A stretch of DNA of 64,000 bases from Ottowia thiooxydans DSM 14619 (lineage in GTDB: Bacteria; Pseudomonadota; Gammaproteobacteria; Burkholderiales; Burkholderiaceae_C), in assembly GCF_000422885.1 (NCBI RefSeq), contig NZ_AUGX01000008.1, positions 248,001-312,000 of the forward strand, in the 5' to 3' direction. Below are positions 16,880-24,602 of this stretch, one piece after another; position 1 is the stretch's first letter; every line of letters begins with the position of its first letter. Below the pieces are notes generated by a model. The model was not told the origin of the DNA. It worked only from the letters and a program-made list of their open reading frames with translations, and did no database searches. The position numbers and the translations under genes are program-made.

Positions 16880-16946
16880 AGCTGCCTTCGGACAATGGGC
16901 GTTTTTGGAATCCGATGGTGATGCAATTCAAACTCAGGGATTAGGC
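16880..16946 (+). repeat. tolA 3'-end segment, copy 2 (no gene attached)
   Basis: It encodes the same last 20 TolA residues and the stop as copy 1, with only synonymous changes. The bases before it belong to the REP-like flank (compare TAGCCGCGGAGCTG at 16871-16884 with 18198-18211); the two sequences part company after the shared AGCTG, which marks the junction. Confidence 0.93.
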
Positions 16947-17056
16947 AAGGCCGGCGGTCTCGCCCTCAGGTTGCCAGCTGTTCGGCGCCGCCGGTCGTGG
17001 GATTGCCGGGAAAACGGCGCAGATCCGGACTGTGCCTACAGCGCGCTGGGTCTTTA

Positions 17057-17602
17057 TCATGGCTCACAGGTATCGCCGTCCGGCATGCGTGTAAACGAGC
17101 CGGAAACTGCCTTGTTGTAGTCGAGATATCGCTGTGCGCGCTGCCGCGTATTGGCGGTCATGGCTTCGATTTTCGTTAACCAAACGTCGCTGTCCCGGGA
17201 ATCAAAAACACGGCCGATGCAGCGGACTGACGCTGCACTCAGAGCGCCAATTCGATCAAGTGCAACCTTGTCATTTAATGGCGTGATCAGAGATAGCTGC
17301 AGGGCTCTGCCAGCTTGCAGCAACGCCTTTTTCTGCACGTCACTAAACGGCTGTGCGGCTATAACGTCCTCGATGTCATCACGCACGCCGTTCCCATTGA
17401 CATCTACGCCGGCAATGCTGGTGCCTCGGTCGAGCCGGGGTATTTGACCGATGTTTTCCAGGTTTTCTATCTGAGCGGCTGCTTCGCGCCCGGCTCCTTC
17501 TGCATCGCTGCAGCCAATTGAGAAAAACAGCATCGCCAATGTGAGGGCACTGAAAACTAGCCGGCGAAGCGAAAGCAAGGCATGAGCTACTTGAACGGAC
17601 AT
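17057..17602 (-). CDS. Putative lipoprotein with an EF-hand motif, paralogue 2
   Basis: 181 residues from the ATG at 17602. It matches paralogue 1 from the lipoprotein signal to the shared end M-P-D-G-D-T-C-E-P. The signal ends F-F-S-I-G-C, again a weak lipobox. The loop D-V-N-G-N-G-V-R-D-D-I-E is a better EF-hand than in paralogue 1, with glutamate at position 12. The first residues (M-S-V-Q-V-A-H-A) and the DNA upstream match the signal peptide and promoter of the hydrolase gene at 16435, not the start of lipoprotein gene 1. The second cassette therefore looks like promoter + hydrolase start joined to the lipoprotein, with the hydrolase body deleted. Confidence 0.75.
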   Translation of the reverse strand: MSVQVAHALLSLRRLVFSALTLAMLFFSIGCSDAEGAGREAAAQIENLENIGQIPRLDRGTSIAGVDVNGNGVRDDIEDVIAAQPFSDVQKKALLQAGRALQLSLITPLNDKVALDRIGALSAASVRCIGRVFDSRDSDVWLTKIEAMTANTRQRAQRYLDYNKAVSGSFTRMPDGDTCEP

Positions 17603-17988
17603 CGCTACTAACCCCAGAATGCGGACTGAACGAGCACTATTTGTTAGGCTGGATGACTTAGTTGCGCGCACTTTTATATTCGTATAAATTAATATTATAG
17701 TTCTCAAAAAATTGATGTTTCGTGTGTGTCTTGCACTTTTCCGCACAGGACACGCCTGTGGAACCACGGCCCCTCGTAAGGGAGGTGCGCGCAAGACTTC
17801 AGGAGTTGAGACCCAAGGAAGGCACTAGGAACCGATAGCCGCGGCGGCACTTCGGTATATGAGTCAGCAGACACTCATGGCGCCCTGTACATCGGCGGCG
17901 CGGCTACCCTCACCTGCTTGCGGGTGTGGGGGAAATGGAGTGATGCAAAAGCTGCGCGTCCGTCAAATGCCGCTTGCCCCCATCCCAA

Positions 17989-18009
17989 CCTTCCCCCAGC
18001 GGGGGAAGG
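17989..18009. repeat. REP-like palindrome (CCTTCCCCC/GGGGGAAGG)
   Basis: 9-bp perfect arms around a three-base loop, preceded by CATCCCAA as in the other family members; a variant of the CCCTCTCCC type. Confidence 0.8.
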
Positions 18010-18070
18010 AGTAGAAAAGCGTGCAGACTCACGGCGCCCTGCATCGGTGGCGCTCCGGCCCTCACCCCAA

Positions 18071-18094
18071 CCCTCTCCCGCGAGCGGGAGAGGG
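18071..18094. repeat. REP-like palindrome (CCCTCTCCCGC/GCGGGAGAGGG)
   Basis: 11-bp perfect arms, two-base loop, preceded by CTCACCCCAA. Same stem as 16810-16833. Confidence 0.85.
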
Positions 18095-18218
18095 AGAAAT
18101 ACATGGCTGGTCGCGGAACGCGACCACACTTGAATTGCCTCGGAGTTCCATAAATGGCGGCGCCACCAAAAGGCCGCGGAGCAGGCCATACGGGTGTAGC
18201 CGCGGAGCTGGCTTTGCC

Positions 18219-18347
18219 AGGCCGCTGGGTGCGTCCCCCTCCGGGGGAAGGCGCGCAGCGACTCAGGGGGAGCCCATCTCTCCAGGCCGCTGGCTGCGTC
18301 CCCCTCAGGGGGAAGGCGCGGCAGCGACTCAGGGGGAGCTCACTCGT
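18219..18347. repeat. Tandem pair of a 65-bp unit abutting the dnaE stop
   Basis: Units begin AGGCCGCTGGGTGCGTCCCC at 18219 and AGGCCGCTGGCTGCGTCCCC at 18284. Each contains a CCCCCT-AGGGGG mini-palindrome and ends GACTCAGGGGGAG. Related sequence lies at 52795-52850 and 53015-53065, where it abuts the stop of the thioesterase gene. The placement after stop codons on the opposite strand suggests a shared role or insertion preference. Confidence 0.8.
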
Positions 18348-21300
18348 ACACTATCATCGCCCGCCCCTCATCAGCCTGCGCCATCCAACCGGCGAGCGCG
18401 GCATCACTTGGGAAAAAGCGGGCTTCTTCTCCCAACTGAATCTGGGCCATGACGCCTTTGATGCCACGGTGCTCGTCTGTACGTCGCTCCAGCACCAAAC
18501 GCACCAGCATGCCTTTCAGCAACTCGCCATGCTCAGTGACTTCAGACTTGGGCGGATGCTCTGCGAGTAGTCGTTTCACATCCGGAACTTGGCCATTCAC
18601 GGCGACGCGCAGGAACTTCCCAAACCGGCAACGCGCCGATGGCAGATCCAATATTTGCGTGATCGTGACTTGAACTCCACCGGAGAATCGATCAGGTTGC
18701 ACCTTGCCCATGACAATGATCAGTTCATCGTCTTTCAAGAGGTTGCGGTGCTGGTTGATCAAGGCTTCATCCGCACGCGCCTCGATCACACCCGATTTGT
18801 CGTCAAGCTTGAACAGCGCGAGCTTGCCGCGCTGGCCGTTGATGACCCGAAAATCTCCCACAATCCCGGCTAGCAACTGAGGGTCTCGGCTATCGACCAG
18901 ATCGTCAATACGCCGGCGCACGAATTGCCGCACCTCGCGTTCGACTTCATCGAAAAGATGGCCCGAAAGATAGAACCCAATGGCGGTCTTCTCCAGGGAA
19001 AGTCGCTCCTTCACGCCCCATGGCATCACCTGCGCAAGCTCCGGCTCTTGCGTGACCGATCCATGGCTGTCATCAAGCAGATCAAACAACCCGCTCTGGT
19101 TGGCGTTCGCCGCGCAGGCAGCCCCATAGTCGAAGGCCAGATCCAAGGATGTGGCCAGCGCAGCCCGGTTCATCTGCAATGAATCAAAGCCTCCGGCGCG
19201 AATGAGCGCCTCTACGGTGCGCTTATTGACGCGCGAACGATCGACGCGATTGCAGAAGTCAAACAGGCTCTTGAATGGCCCCGACTCGCTTCCTGAATCT
19301 CCAGCTCCTCGCCCTTCGCGCGCAGCGACAATGGCTTCAATAGCCTGCTCGCCCGTACCCTTGATGGCCCCCAGGCCATAGCGAATCAAGGTATTGCTGA
19401 TGGGCTCGAAGCGGTAGGTTCCCCGATTGACGTCTGGTGGTTCGAAAGTCATGCCGCTCTTCAGCGCGTCTTCGTACAACACCTTGAGCTTGTCAGTGTT
19501 GTCCATCTCAACCGTCATGTTGGCGCAGTAGAACTCGGCGGTGTAGTGCGCCTTGAGCCAGGCCGTGTGATACGCCAGCAGAGAATAAGCGGCAGCGTGC
19601 GACTTGTTAAAGCCGTAGCCTGCGAACTTCTCCATCAAATCGAAGATTTCGTCGGCCTTGCTTTGGGAAATGTCGTTTTTGGCCGCACCTTCCCGGAATA
19701 TCTGCCGGTGTTCCGCCATTTCCTCGGCTTTTTTCTTACCCATGGCACGGCGCAACAAGTCGGCGCCGCCCAGGCTATAGCCGCCCAGGATCTGCGCAGT
19801 CTGCATGACCTGCTCCTGGTAGACCATGATGCCGTAGGTCTCGCTCAGCATCTCGGCCACCAGGGGGTGCGGGTACTCGACCGGTTCGCGCCCGTGCTTA
19901 CGCGCAACGAAGCTTGGGATCAGATCCATAGGGCCGGGACGATACAGCGCGTTCAGCGCGATCAGGTCCTCAAGCCGGGTGGGCCGGGCGTCACGCAACA
20001 TGCCTTGCATTCCGCGGCTTTCAAACTGGAACACAGCTTCAGTGCGGCCATCCTGGAACAGTTTGTAGGTCTTGGCATCCACGAGCGGGATGTTTTCGAA
20101 AGCGAAATCTTTCTGGCTCGGGTGGCGGCGAACAATCAAATCCTTGGCGATTTCCAGGATCGTCAGGGTGGCGAGGCCCAAGAAGTCGAACTTGACCAGG
20201 CCGACGGCTTCGACGTCATCCTTGTCGTACTGGCTCACAGCTGAATCACTGCCCGGCTGTTGGTAGAGAGGGCAAAAGTCAGTGAGCTTGCCCGGGGCGA
20301 TCAACACGCCACCGGCGTGCATACCGACGTTTCGCGTCATACCTTCCAGCTTCTGCGCCAGCGCGAGCAAGGTCTTGACCTCATCCTCTTTTTCCAAGCG
20401 CTCCGCCAGCACGGGCTCGACTTTGATGGCGCCATCAATGGTGATGTGCTGGCCGGGCTTGTTAGGAATGAGCTTGCTGATGCCATCGCAGAACATGTAG
20501 CTCATGTCCAGCACGCGGCCCACGTCACGAATGGCCGCGCGTGCCGCCATGGTGCCGAAGGTGGCGATCTGGCTCACGGCGTTCTTGCCGTATTTATCCT
20601 TCACATAATCGATCACGCGGTCACGGTTGGCCTGGCAGAAATCGATATCGAAGTCAGGCATGCTGACGCGTTCGGGGTTCAGGAACCGCTCAAACAGCAG
20701 GTTGTACTGGAGCGGATCGAGGTCGGTGATCTTCAGTGCGTACGCCACCAGGGAACCCGCACCCGATCCACGCCCCGGTCCTACCGGACAACCGTTGGCC
20801 TTGGCCCACTTGATGAAGTCGCCCACGATCAAAAAATAGCCCGGGAAACCCATCTTCAAGATGGTGCCGATCTCGAACTCCAGCCGTGCCTGGTAAAGCG
20901 GCATCTGGGCCGCGCGCGCGGTGGCATCAGGGTAGAGGTGCGCCATGCGCTCCTGCAGGCCTTCTTCCGACGCAAGGCGGAAGTAGTCGCCAATGGGCAT
21001 GCCGTTTGGCGTGGGGAAATCCGGTAACTGCGGCTTGCCGAGCGTGAGCGTCAGGTTGCATCGGCGCGCGATTTCCCCCGTATTGGCCAGCGCCGAAGGC
21101 ACATCGGCAAACAGCGCTTGCATTTCTGCTTGCGACTTGAAGTATTGATCCTCTGTAAACCGGCGTACCCGACGGGGGTTGCCCAGAATCTCGCCCTCGG
21201 CGATACACACGCGCGCCTCATGTGACTCATAGTCGTCTGGCCGCTGAAACTGAATGGGGTGCGTTGCGACCACCGGCAGTTGAAGTCGCGCCGCCAATTG

Positions 21301-21849
21301 AACCGCTGCAGCCACATGGTTCTCGTCATCCGGCCTGCCGGCTCTCTGCAGTTCCAGGTAAAAGCGATGCGGGAAGATCCCCGCCAGACGAAGCGCCAGC
21401 TCGCTAGCCCGCGCAAGATCACCTCGCACCAAAGCCTGCCCAACCGGGCCGGCCTGCGCACCAGATAGCACCAGCAAACCTTCAGAGAGTTCACTGAGCC
21501 AAGCCCAGGTAGTGACGGCCTGAGACTTAACTGATCCTTGCGTCCACGCCCGAGCCAGGAGTTCCGACAAATTCAGGTAACCCTGGTGGCTTTGAACCAG
21601 GAGCAACACCCGCGATAGCGTGCCTTTTTCTGCATCGGCTCCTTCAAGCAGGATTTCAGCGCCGAGAAGCGGTTTGACCCCCGCCGAGCGAGACGCTTTA
21701 TAGAACTTTATAGCCCCGAACAGATTATTCAGATCGGTGATGGCCAAAGCGGGTTGGCCATCCGCGCAAGCCGCTCCCACGATGTCATCGACACGATTGG
21801 TACCGTCGATGACAGAAAACTCAGTATGCAAACGAAGGTGAACGAACAT
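18340..21849 (-). CDS. dnaE: DNA polymerase III alpha subunit
   Basis: 1169 residues from the ATG at 21849 (M-F-V-H-L-R-L-H-T-E-F-S-V-I-D-G); the frame extends 27 residues further but without family support. Domains in order: PHP (about 1-280), polymerase with the catalytic acidic block M-P-D-F-D-I-D-F near residue 400 and G-R-G-S-G-A-G-S just before, tandem HhH (near 830), OB fold (near 990-1070) and a C-terminal tau-binding tail. Replicative polymerase of the holoenzyme; essential. Complete, with normal family length. The 3' end is bordered by tandem repeats. Confidence 0.97.
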   Translation of the reverse strand: MFVHLRLHTEFSVIDGTNRVDDIVGAACADGQPALAITDLNNLFGAIKFYKASRSAGVKPLLGAEILLEGADAEKGTLSRVLLLVQSHQGYLNLSELLARAWTQGSVKSQAVTTWAWLSELSEGLLVLSGAQAGPVGQALVRGDLARASELALRLAGIFPHRFYLELQRAGRPDDENHVAAAVQLAARLQLPVVATHPIQFQRPDDYESHEARVCIAEGEILGNPRRVRRFTEDQYFKSQAEMQALFADVPSALANTGEIARRCNLTLTLGKPQLPDFPTPNGMPIGDYFRLASEEGLQERMAHLYPDATARAAQMPLYQARLEFEIGTILKMGFPGYFLIVGDFIKWAKANGCPVGPGRGSGAGSLVAYALKITDLDPLQYNLLFERFLNPERVSMPDFDIDFCQANRDRVIDYVKDKYGKNAVSQIATFGTMAARAAIRDVGRVLDMSYMFCDGISKLIPNKPGQHITIDGAIKVEPVLAERLEKEDEVKTLLALAQKLEGMTRNVGMHAGGVLIAPGKLTDFCPLYQQPGSDSAVSQYDKDDVEAVGLVKFDFLGLATLTILEIAKDLIVRRHPSQKDFAFENIPLVDAKTYKLFQDGRTEAVFQFESRGMQGMLRDARPTRLEDLIALNALYRPGPMDLIPSFVARKHGREPVEYPHPLVAEMLSETYGIMVYQEQVMQTAQILGGYSLGGADLLRRAMGKKKAEEMAEHRQIFREGAAKNDISQSKADEIFDLMEKFAGYGFNKSHAAAYSLLAYHTAWLKAHYTAEFYCANMTVEMDNTDKLKVLYEDALKSGMTFEPPDVNRGTYRFEPISNTLIRYGLGAIKGTGEQAIEAIVAAREGRGAGDSGSESGPFKSLFDFCNRVDRSRVNKRTVEALIRAGGFDSLQMNRAALATSLDLAFDYGAACAANANQSGLFDLLDDSHGSVTQEPELAQVMPWGVKERLSLEKTAIGFYLSGHLFDEVEREVRQFVRRRIDDLVDSRDPQLLAGIVGDFRVINGQRGKLALFKLDDKSGVIEARADEALINQHRNLLKDDELIIVMGKVQPDRFSGGVQVTITQILDLPSARCRFGKFLRVAVNGQVPDVKRLLAEHPPKSEVTEHGELLKGMLVRLVLERRTDEHRGIKGVMAQIQLGEEARFFPSDAALAGWMAQADEGRAMIVYE

Positions 21850-22140
21850 TTCAAATATGTGAGCGACAAACGATGGATTGGGAGGGGCGCCTACCTGTAA
21901 AGCATTCATGCGCCTGTTGCAAAAAGACACTCTTATTCGGGTTTTTACGGGGCTAGTTGTGCATTACTTCTCACGGACTCCAATCGACCTCTCACCAGTG
22001 GAGCTTAGAAAAATATACTCAGTCCATCGGATGCAAAAAACCAAAAAAAAGCGTCTCAAAGAAAACAATTAGTGGCCAACGACTTAGCTGTTGCGCCGTT
22101 TGTAAGTCAGGCAAAGATGCCTAAACGTAGCACATAAATT

Positions 22141-22821
22141 ATGTCTTCCTTAAAACTCGGCGCCTATAACCTGCCCCCTGCCGAGGTCGCGCTGATCAAG
22201 ACACTTTTCCGCTTGTTCTCCCATGGCAACACGTTTCAATGGACGTTTGTCAATGCACCGCCCTATGACGCCCTGCTGGTCGATGGGACCACGCTTGATG
22301 CCGAGAACAAAGACCTCAGCCGCCTGGCGAAAGCGGTTCTTTTTTTGAAGCGCATGAATTCAGGCTCAGGCCCGAACACGCTGGAACGTCCCATCCGCGC
22401 GGACCAATTGCAGAACTGGCTCACCGCCACTGAGAAAAACCTGCGGGAGACCCTGTCCAGCAGCTCTTCCCACGCGCCCGAGCCCGAGTCCGAACTAACG
22501 GCTTTCCCAAGCCAGGCGCGCTTCAAGCTGCGCCGCTGGCCGCCCGCTATCTTGCTGCGAGGCGATGCTACCCGCATTCGGATGGCTACGATTCTTTCCC
22601 GGCGGGCGTTGAGCGTTGGCGATCTTTCAATCGTATGCCAGCAACCCGTGAGCGTATGTGAAACATTTCTGCAAGTACTGCGCGCAGCCAGTCTTATTGA
22701 CATGGTAGAGCAGCCTGTGGCGGAGACTCCCGCTCCAGCATCAGGCAGCAAAGCCCACGCTTCCCGGCCTAAATTCTCAAGCGGTCTCATTTCCAGCATT
22801 CGCCGTCGCCTGGGCCTGTAG
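22141..22821 (+). CDS. Unknown protein heading the GTPase/roadblock cluster
   Basis: 226 residues. No family recognised with certainty. Residues 1-100 are mixed alpha/beta. A Ser/Pro/Glu-rich linker follows (about 100-120), and then about 125-195 reads like a winged-helix fold: L-R-R-W-P-P-A-I-L-L, a helix R-I-R-M-A-T-I-L-S-R-R-A, then S-V-G-D-L-S and a recognition-like helix V-S-V-C-E-T-F-L-Q-V-L-R-A-A. The tail is basic (S-S-I-R-R-R-L-G-L). It starts only 8 bases before the GTPase, so it is surely part of that operon; a partner or effector of the GTPase is the natural guess. No membrane segments. Confidence 0.7.
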   Translation: MSSLKLGAYNLPPAEVALIKTLFRLFSHGNTFQWTFVNAPPYDALLVDGTTLDAENKDLSRLAKAVLFLKRMNSGSGPNTLERPIRADQLQNWLTATEKNLRETLSSSSSHAPEPESELTAFPSQARFKLRRWPPAILLRGDATRIRMATILSRRALSVGDLSIVCQQPVSVCETFLQVLRAASLIDMVEQPVAETPAPASGSKAHASRPKFSSGLISSIRRRLGL

Positions 22822-22829
22822 AAATAGTC

Positions 22830-23366
22830 GTGCGCGAATACAAGATACTTTTCACTGGCACCATGGGTGCCGGCAAAACTACGGCCATCGGAACGGTAAG
22901 CGAAGAGGCGCCGATCGTGACCGACGTGTTCAACAACGACTCGTCGCATTCAAAAACATTCACGACAGTCGGTCTGGACTTCGGCCAGTTCACACTGGAT
23001 AACGGAGACCGCATCCGGATGTTTGGCACGCCGGGGCAATCGCGTTTCGATTTTCTCTGGAAAATTCTTGCGAAGAACGCCATCGGCATGGTCATCCTCG
23101 CGGACAATTCACGCCCCGACCCGCTCGCGGATCTGCGTATTTATTTGGAGGCTTTTGCCGAAGACCTGGATATCATGCCTTGCACTATCGGCGTGGGCAG
23201 GTTGGCTGAGCACCCGACCCCATCGTTAGACGATTACATTGACGAGTTGGCCCGACATGACCGTATGCTTCCCGTCCTTGAAGTGGATGTTCGCGAGCGG
23301 CAAGACGTACTTTTGCTGATCGATACTTTGCTGGCGCAGCTAGAAGCCGGCATGTTTGGAGATTAA
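22830..23366 (+). CDS. Small Ras-like GTPase of the prokaryotic roadblock-linked type
   Basis: 178 residues from a GTG; the P-loop begins at residue 10, so a later start is not possible. G1 is complete: G-T-M-G-A-G-K-T-T (10-18). The switch I threonine is in F-T-T-V-G-L-D-F-G (44-52). G3 is F-G-T-P-G-Q (65-70), lacking the usual aspartate, as in the Streptomyces conservon CvnD group. The G4 motif N/T-K-x-D is not there: the expected strand reads T-I-G-V-G-R-L-A-E (119-127), so base specificity is unclear. Such GTPases act with roadblock/LC7 proteins as co-regulators (MglA/MglB control cell polarity in Myxococcus). Three roadblock genes follow here. Role unknown. Confidence 0.85.
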   Translation: MREYKILFTGTMGAGKTTAIGTVSEEAPIVTDVFNNDSSHSKTFTTVGLDFGQFTLDNGDRIRMFGTPGQSRFDFLWKILAKNAIGMVILADNSRPDPLADLRIYLEAFAEDLDIMPCTIGVGRLAEHPTPSLDDYIDELARHDRMLPVLEVDVRERQDVLLLIDTLLAQLEAGMFGD

Positions 23367-23367
23367 G

Positions 23368-23760
23368 ATGTCCACGAATTTGAACTTGGCGCCTGGCGTC
23401 AAGGAGATTGCTTCCCGGGAGGCAGAGCTGTTCTTGAACGAAGTGAATGGTGTCACTGCAGTAGTGGTTGCGAGCATTGACGGCTTCGACATCGCTGCCG
23501 CCATGAAGCATGGTGATGCGGCCCGGGTCGCGGCCATGGCCAGCTCAATCTCTGCCATCGGTTCGGTCGTTTCCCAGGAAGCCAATCTAGGGCGTAGCAA
23601 AAGCGTCACGATCAACACGGAGTCAGGTTTCGCGATGGTCTATGCGGTACACCGCACTGATGCGGAACTCATTGTGAATGTGATCGCAGACGGCAATGCC
23701 ATCCTGGCCCAGGTGGCGTACCGGGCGGCAGAATTCTCCAGGACACTCGCGAACATATGA
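23368..23760 (+). CDS. Roadblock/LC7 domain protein 1
   Basis: 130 residues from the ATG just after the GTPase stop. Fold: helix E-I-A-S-R-E-A-E-L-F-L-N-E-V, strand G-V-T-A-V-V-V-A-S-I-D-G-F-D-I-A, a helix rich in alanine (A-A-R-V-A-A-M-A-S-S-I-S-A-I-G), then strands V-T-I-N-T-E-S-G-F-A-M-V-Y-A-V and E-L-I-V-N-V-I-A-D: the full LC7/MglB pattern. MglB-like proteins are activating or scaffold partners of the adjacent GTPase. Overlaps the next gene by ATGA. Confidence 0.9.
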   Translation: MSTNLNLAPGVKEIASREAELFLNEVNGVTAVVVASIDGFDIAAAMKHGDAARVAAMASSISAIGSVVSQEANLGRSKSVTINTESGFAMVYAVHRTDAELIVNVIADGNAILAQVAYRAAEFSRTLANI

Positions 23761-24122
23761 CAGAAAAAGCCTTGCGCACGGCCCTGGAGTCGATGGCTGC
23801 GATGCAGGGAGTGGAAGGTTGCGCGCTCGTTGAGATCGAAGCCGGCATGGTCTGGCATCACGTGGGACACATCGAAGGCGTTCAGACCTTCGCGGAAGCC
23901 GCCAGCGACTATTGGCGTCTTTATCAACGCCTTTCGCACCAATTTGAGGGCCTTGGAGACTTGCGCGCATCGGTCATGATGCATGCATACGGACGTATTA
24001 CATTACTACCCTGCGGCGTTGGTGTCTTGCTGGTGATGCTCACCCGCGATAAATCAGGTACGGACTGGACTAAGGTGCAGACCAAAGCGAAGGAGTTGGC
24101 TTTGGTGGTGGACGCCCTATGA
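23757..24122 (+). CDS. Roadblock/LC7-like protein 2
   Basis: 121 residues. It follows the roadblock pattern more loosely: helix L-R-T-A-L-E-S-M-A-A-M, strand G-C-A-L-V-E-I-E-A-G-M-V-W, a middle helix with aromatic residues, then A-S-V-M-M-H-A-Y-G-R-I and V-G-V-L-L-V-M-L-T. Translationally coupled to roadblock protein 1 by a four-base overlap. It may form a heterodimer with it. Confidence 0.8.
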   Translation: MTEKALRTALESMAAMQGVEGCALVEIEAGMVWHHVGHIEGVQTFAEAASDYWRLYQRLSHQFEGLGDLRASVMMHAYGRITLLPCGVGVLLVMLTRDKSGTDWTKVQTKAKELALVVDAL

Positions 24123-24219
24123 TTGGTTTTTATTTTTAAAACAGAAGCGGAAGTGTTTTCGGCGTGGCACTCGCTTCATTCACAATCACGCTAAGCTCAC
24201 CCTCCCTAGGAGATACCAA

Positions 24220-24579
24220 ATGGCAAATATCAAACAAACCCTCGAAGAACTCATGACGTTGGACGGCGCTTTGTGCGCTGCCGTAGTGGACTCCTCCAGC
24301 GGCATGATGCTGGGATCGATTGGCTCTGGCGTGGATCTGGAAGTAGCCGCTGCGGGCAACACCGAAGTGATCCGCTCGAAAATGAAAACCATGCGGGCGC
24401 TCGGCCTGAATGATGTGATCGAAGACATCCTGATCACTCTGGGCAAGCACTACCATATCCTGCGCCCCTCAGCGCGCAAAGAAGGCGTGTTCATCTACTT
24501 CGTGCTCGACAAACAGCGTGCCAACCTGGCCATGGCCCGCCGCAAAGTGACAGACGTGGACAAAGAAATGACATTCTGA
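24220..24579 (+). CDS. Roadblock/LC7-like protein 3
   Basis: 119 residues with a strong ribosome site (CTAGGAGATACCAA before the ATG), implying higher expression than its neighbours. L-E-E-L-M-T-L-D-G-A-L-C-A-A-V-V-D-S-S-S-G-M-M-L starts the roadblock fold; E-D-I-L-I-T-L-G-K-H-Y-H-I-L-R and V-F-I-Y-F-V-L-D-K are the later strands. The 97-base gap before it may hold its own promoter. A good terminator follows at 24603. Confidence 0.82.
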   Translation: MANIKQTLEELMTLDGALCAAVVDSSSGMMLGSIGSGVDLEVAAAGNTEVIRSKMKTMRALGLNDVIEDILITLGKHYHILRPSARKEGVFIYFVLDKQRANLAMARRKVTDVDKEMTF

Positions 24580-24602
24580 GCCAAGACTCAGGATTTCCAG
24601 AG

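Larger units (their letters stand above)
16436..17056. other. Gene-free mosaic: promoter, minisatellite, REP-like element and tolA tail copy
   Basis: About 620 bases. In order: leader and promoter of the hydrolase gene; a ~180-base segment (to about 16719) that is repeated in diverged form at about 17720-17901 and in part at 18022-18060; a 12-bp minisatellite; a REP-like hairpin with its flank; the tolA tail copy; and ~110 bases related to the tolA-lipoprotein spacer. The frame 16678-16944 (Pro-Ser-Pro-Gln repeats fused in frame to the TolA tail) is judged accidental. Confidence 0.7.
17603..18339. other. Gene-free region with duplicated promoter segment and REP-like elements
   Basis: About 740 bases up to the end of dnaE. 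17603-17901 is the diverged copy of the hydrolase promoter and upstream segment. 17900-18180 holds REP-like hairpins. 18219-18347 is a tandem pair of a 65-bp unit that reaches the dnaE stop codon. I see no coding gene; the frames here are carried by the repeats. Confidence 0.7.

Noticed and set aside
16678-16944. 88-codon frame with Pro-Ser-Pro-Gln repeats fused in frame to the TolA tail
   Set aside because: It is created by the 12-bp array, whose period keeps the frame, and by the chance phase of the tolA copy; no ribosome site.
14451-16946. Direct repeats of the tolA end as attL/attR of an integrated element
   Set aside because: No integrase or other mobility gene lies between or near the repeats, and the similarity continues into the flanking lipoprotein genes on both sides, which fits duplication or recombination rather than site-specific integration.
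21878-22072. 64-codon frame in the dnaE/GTPase cluster gap
   Set aside because: Overlaps the dnaE leader, lysine-rich end from an A-rich stretch, no ribosome site or family.
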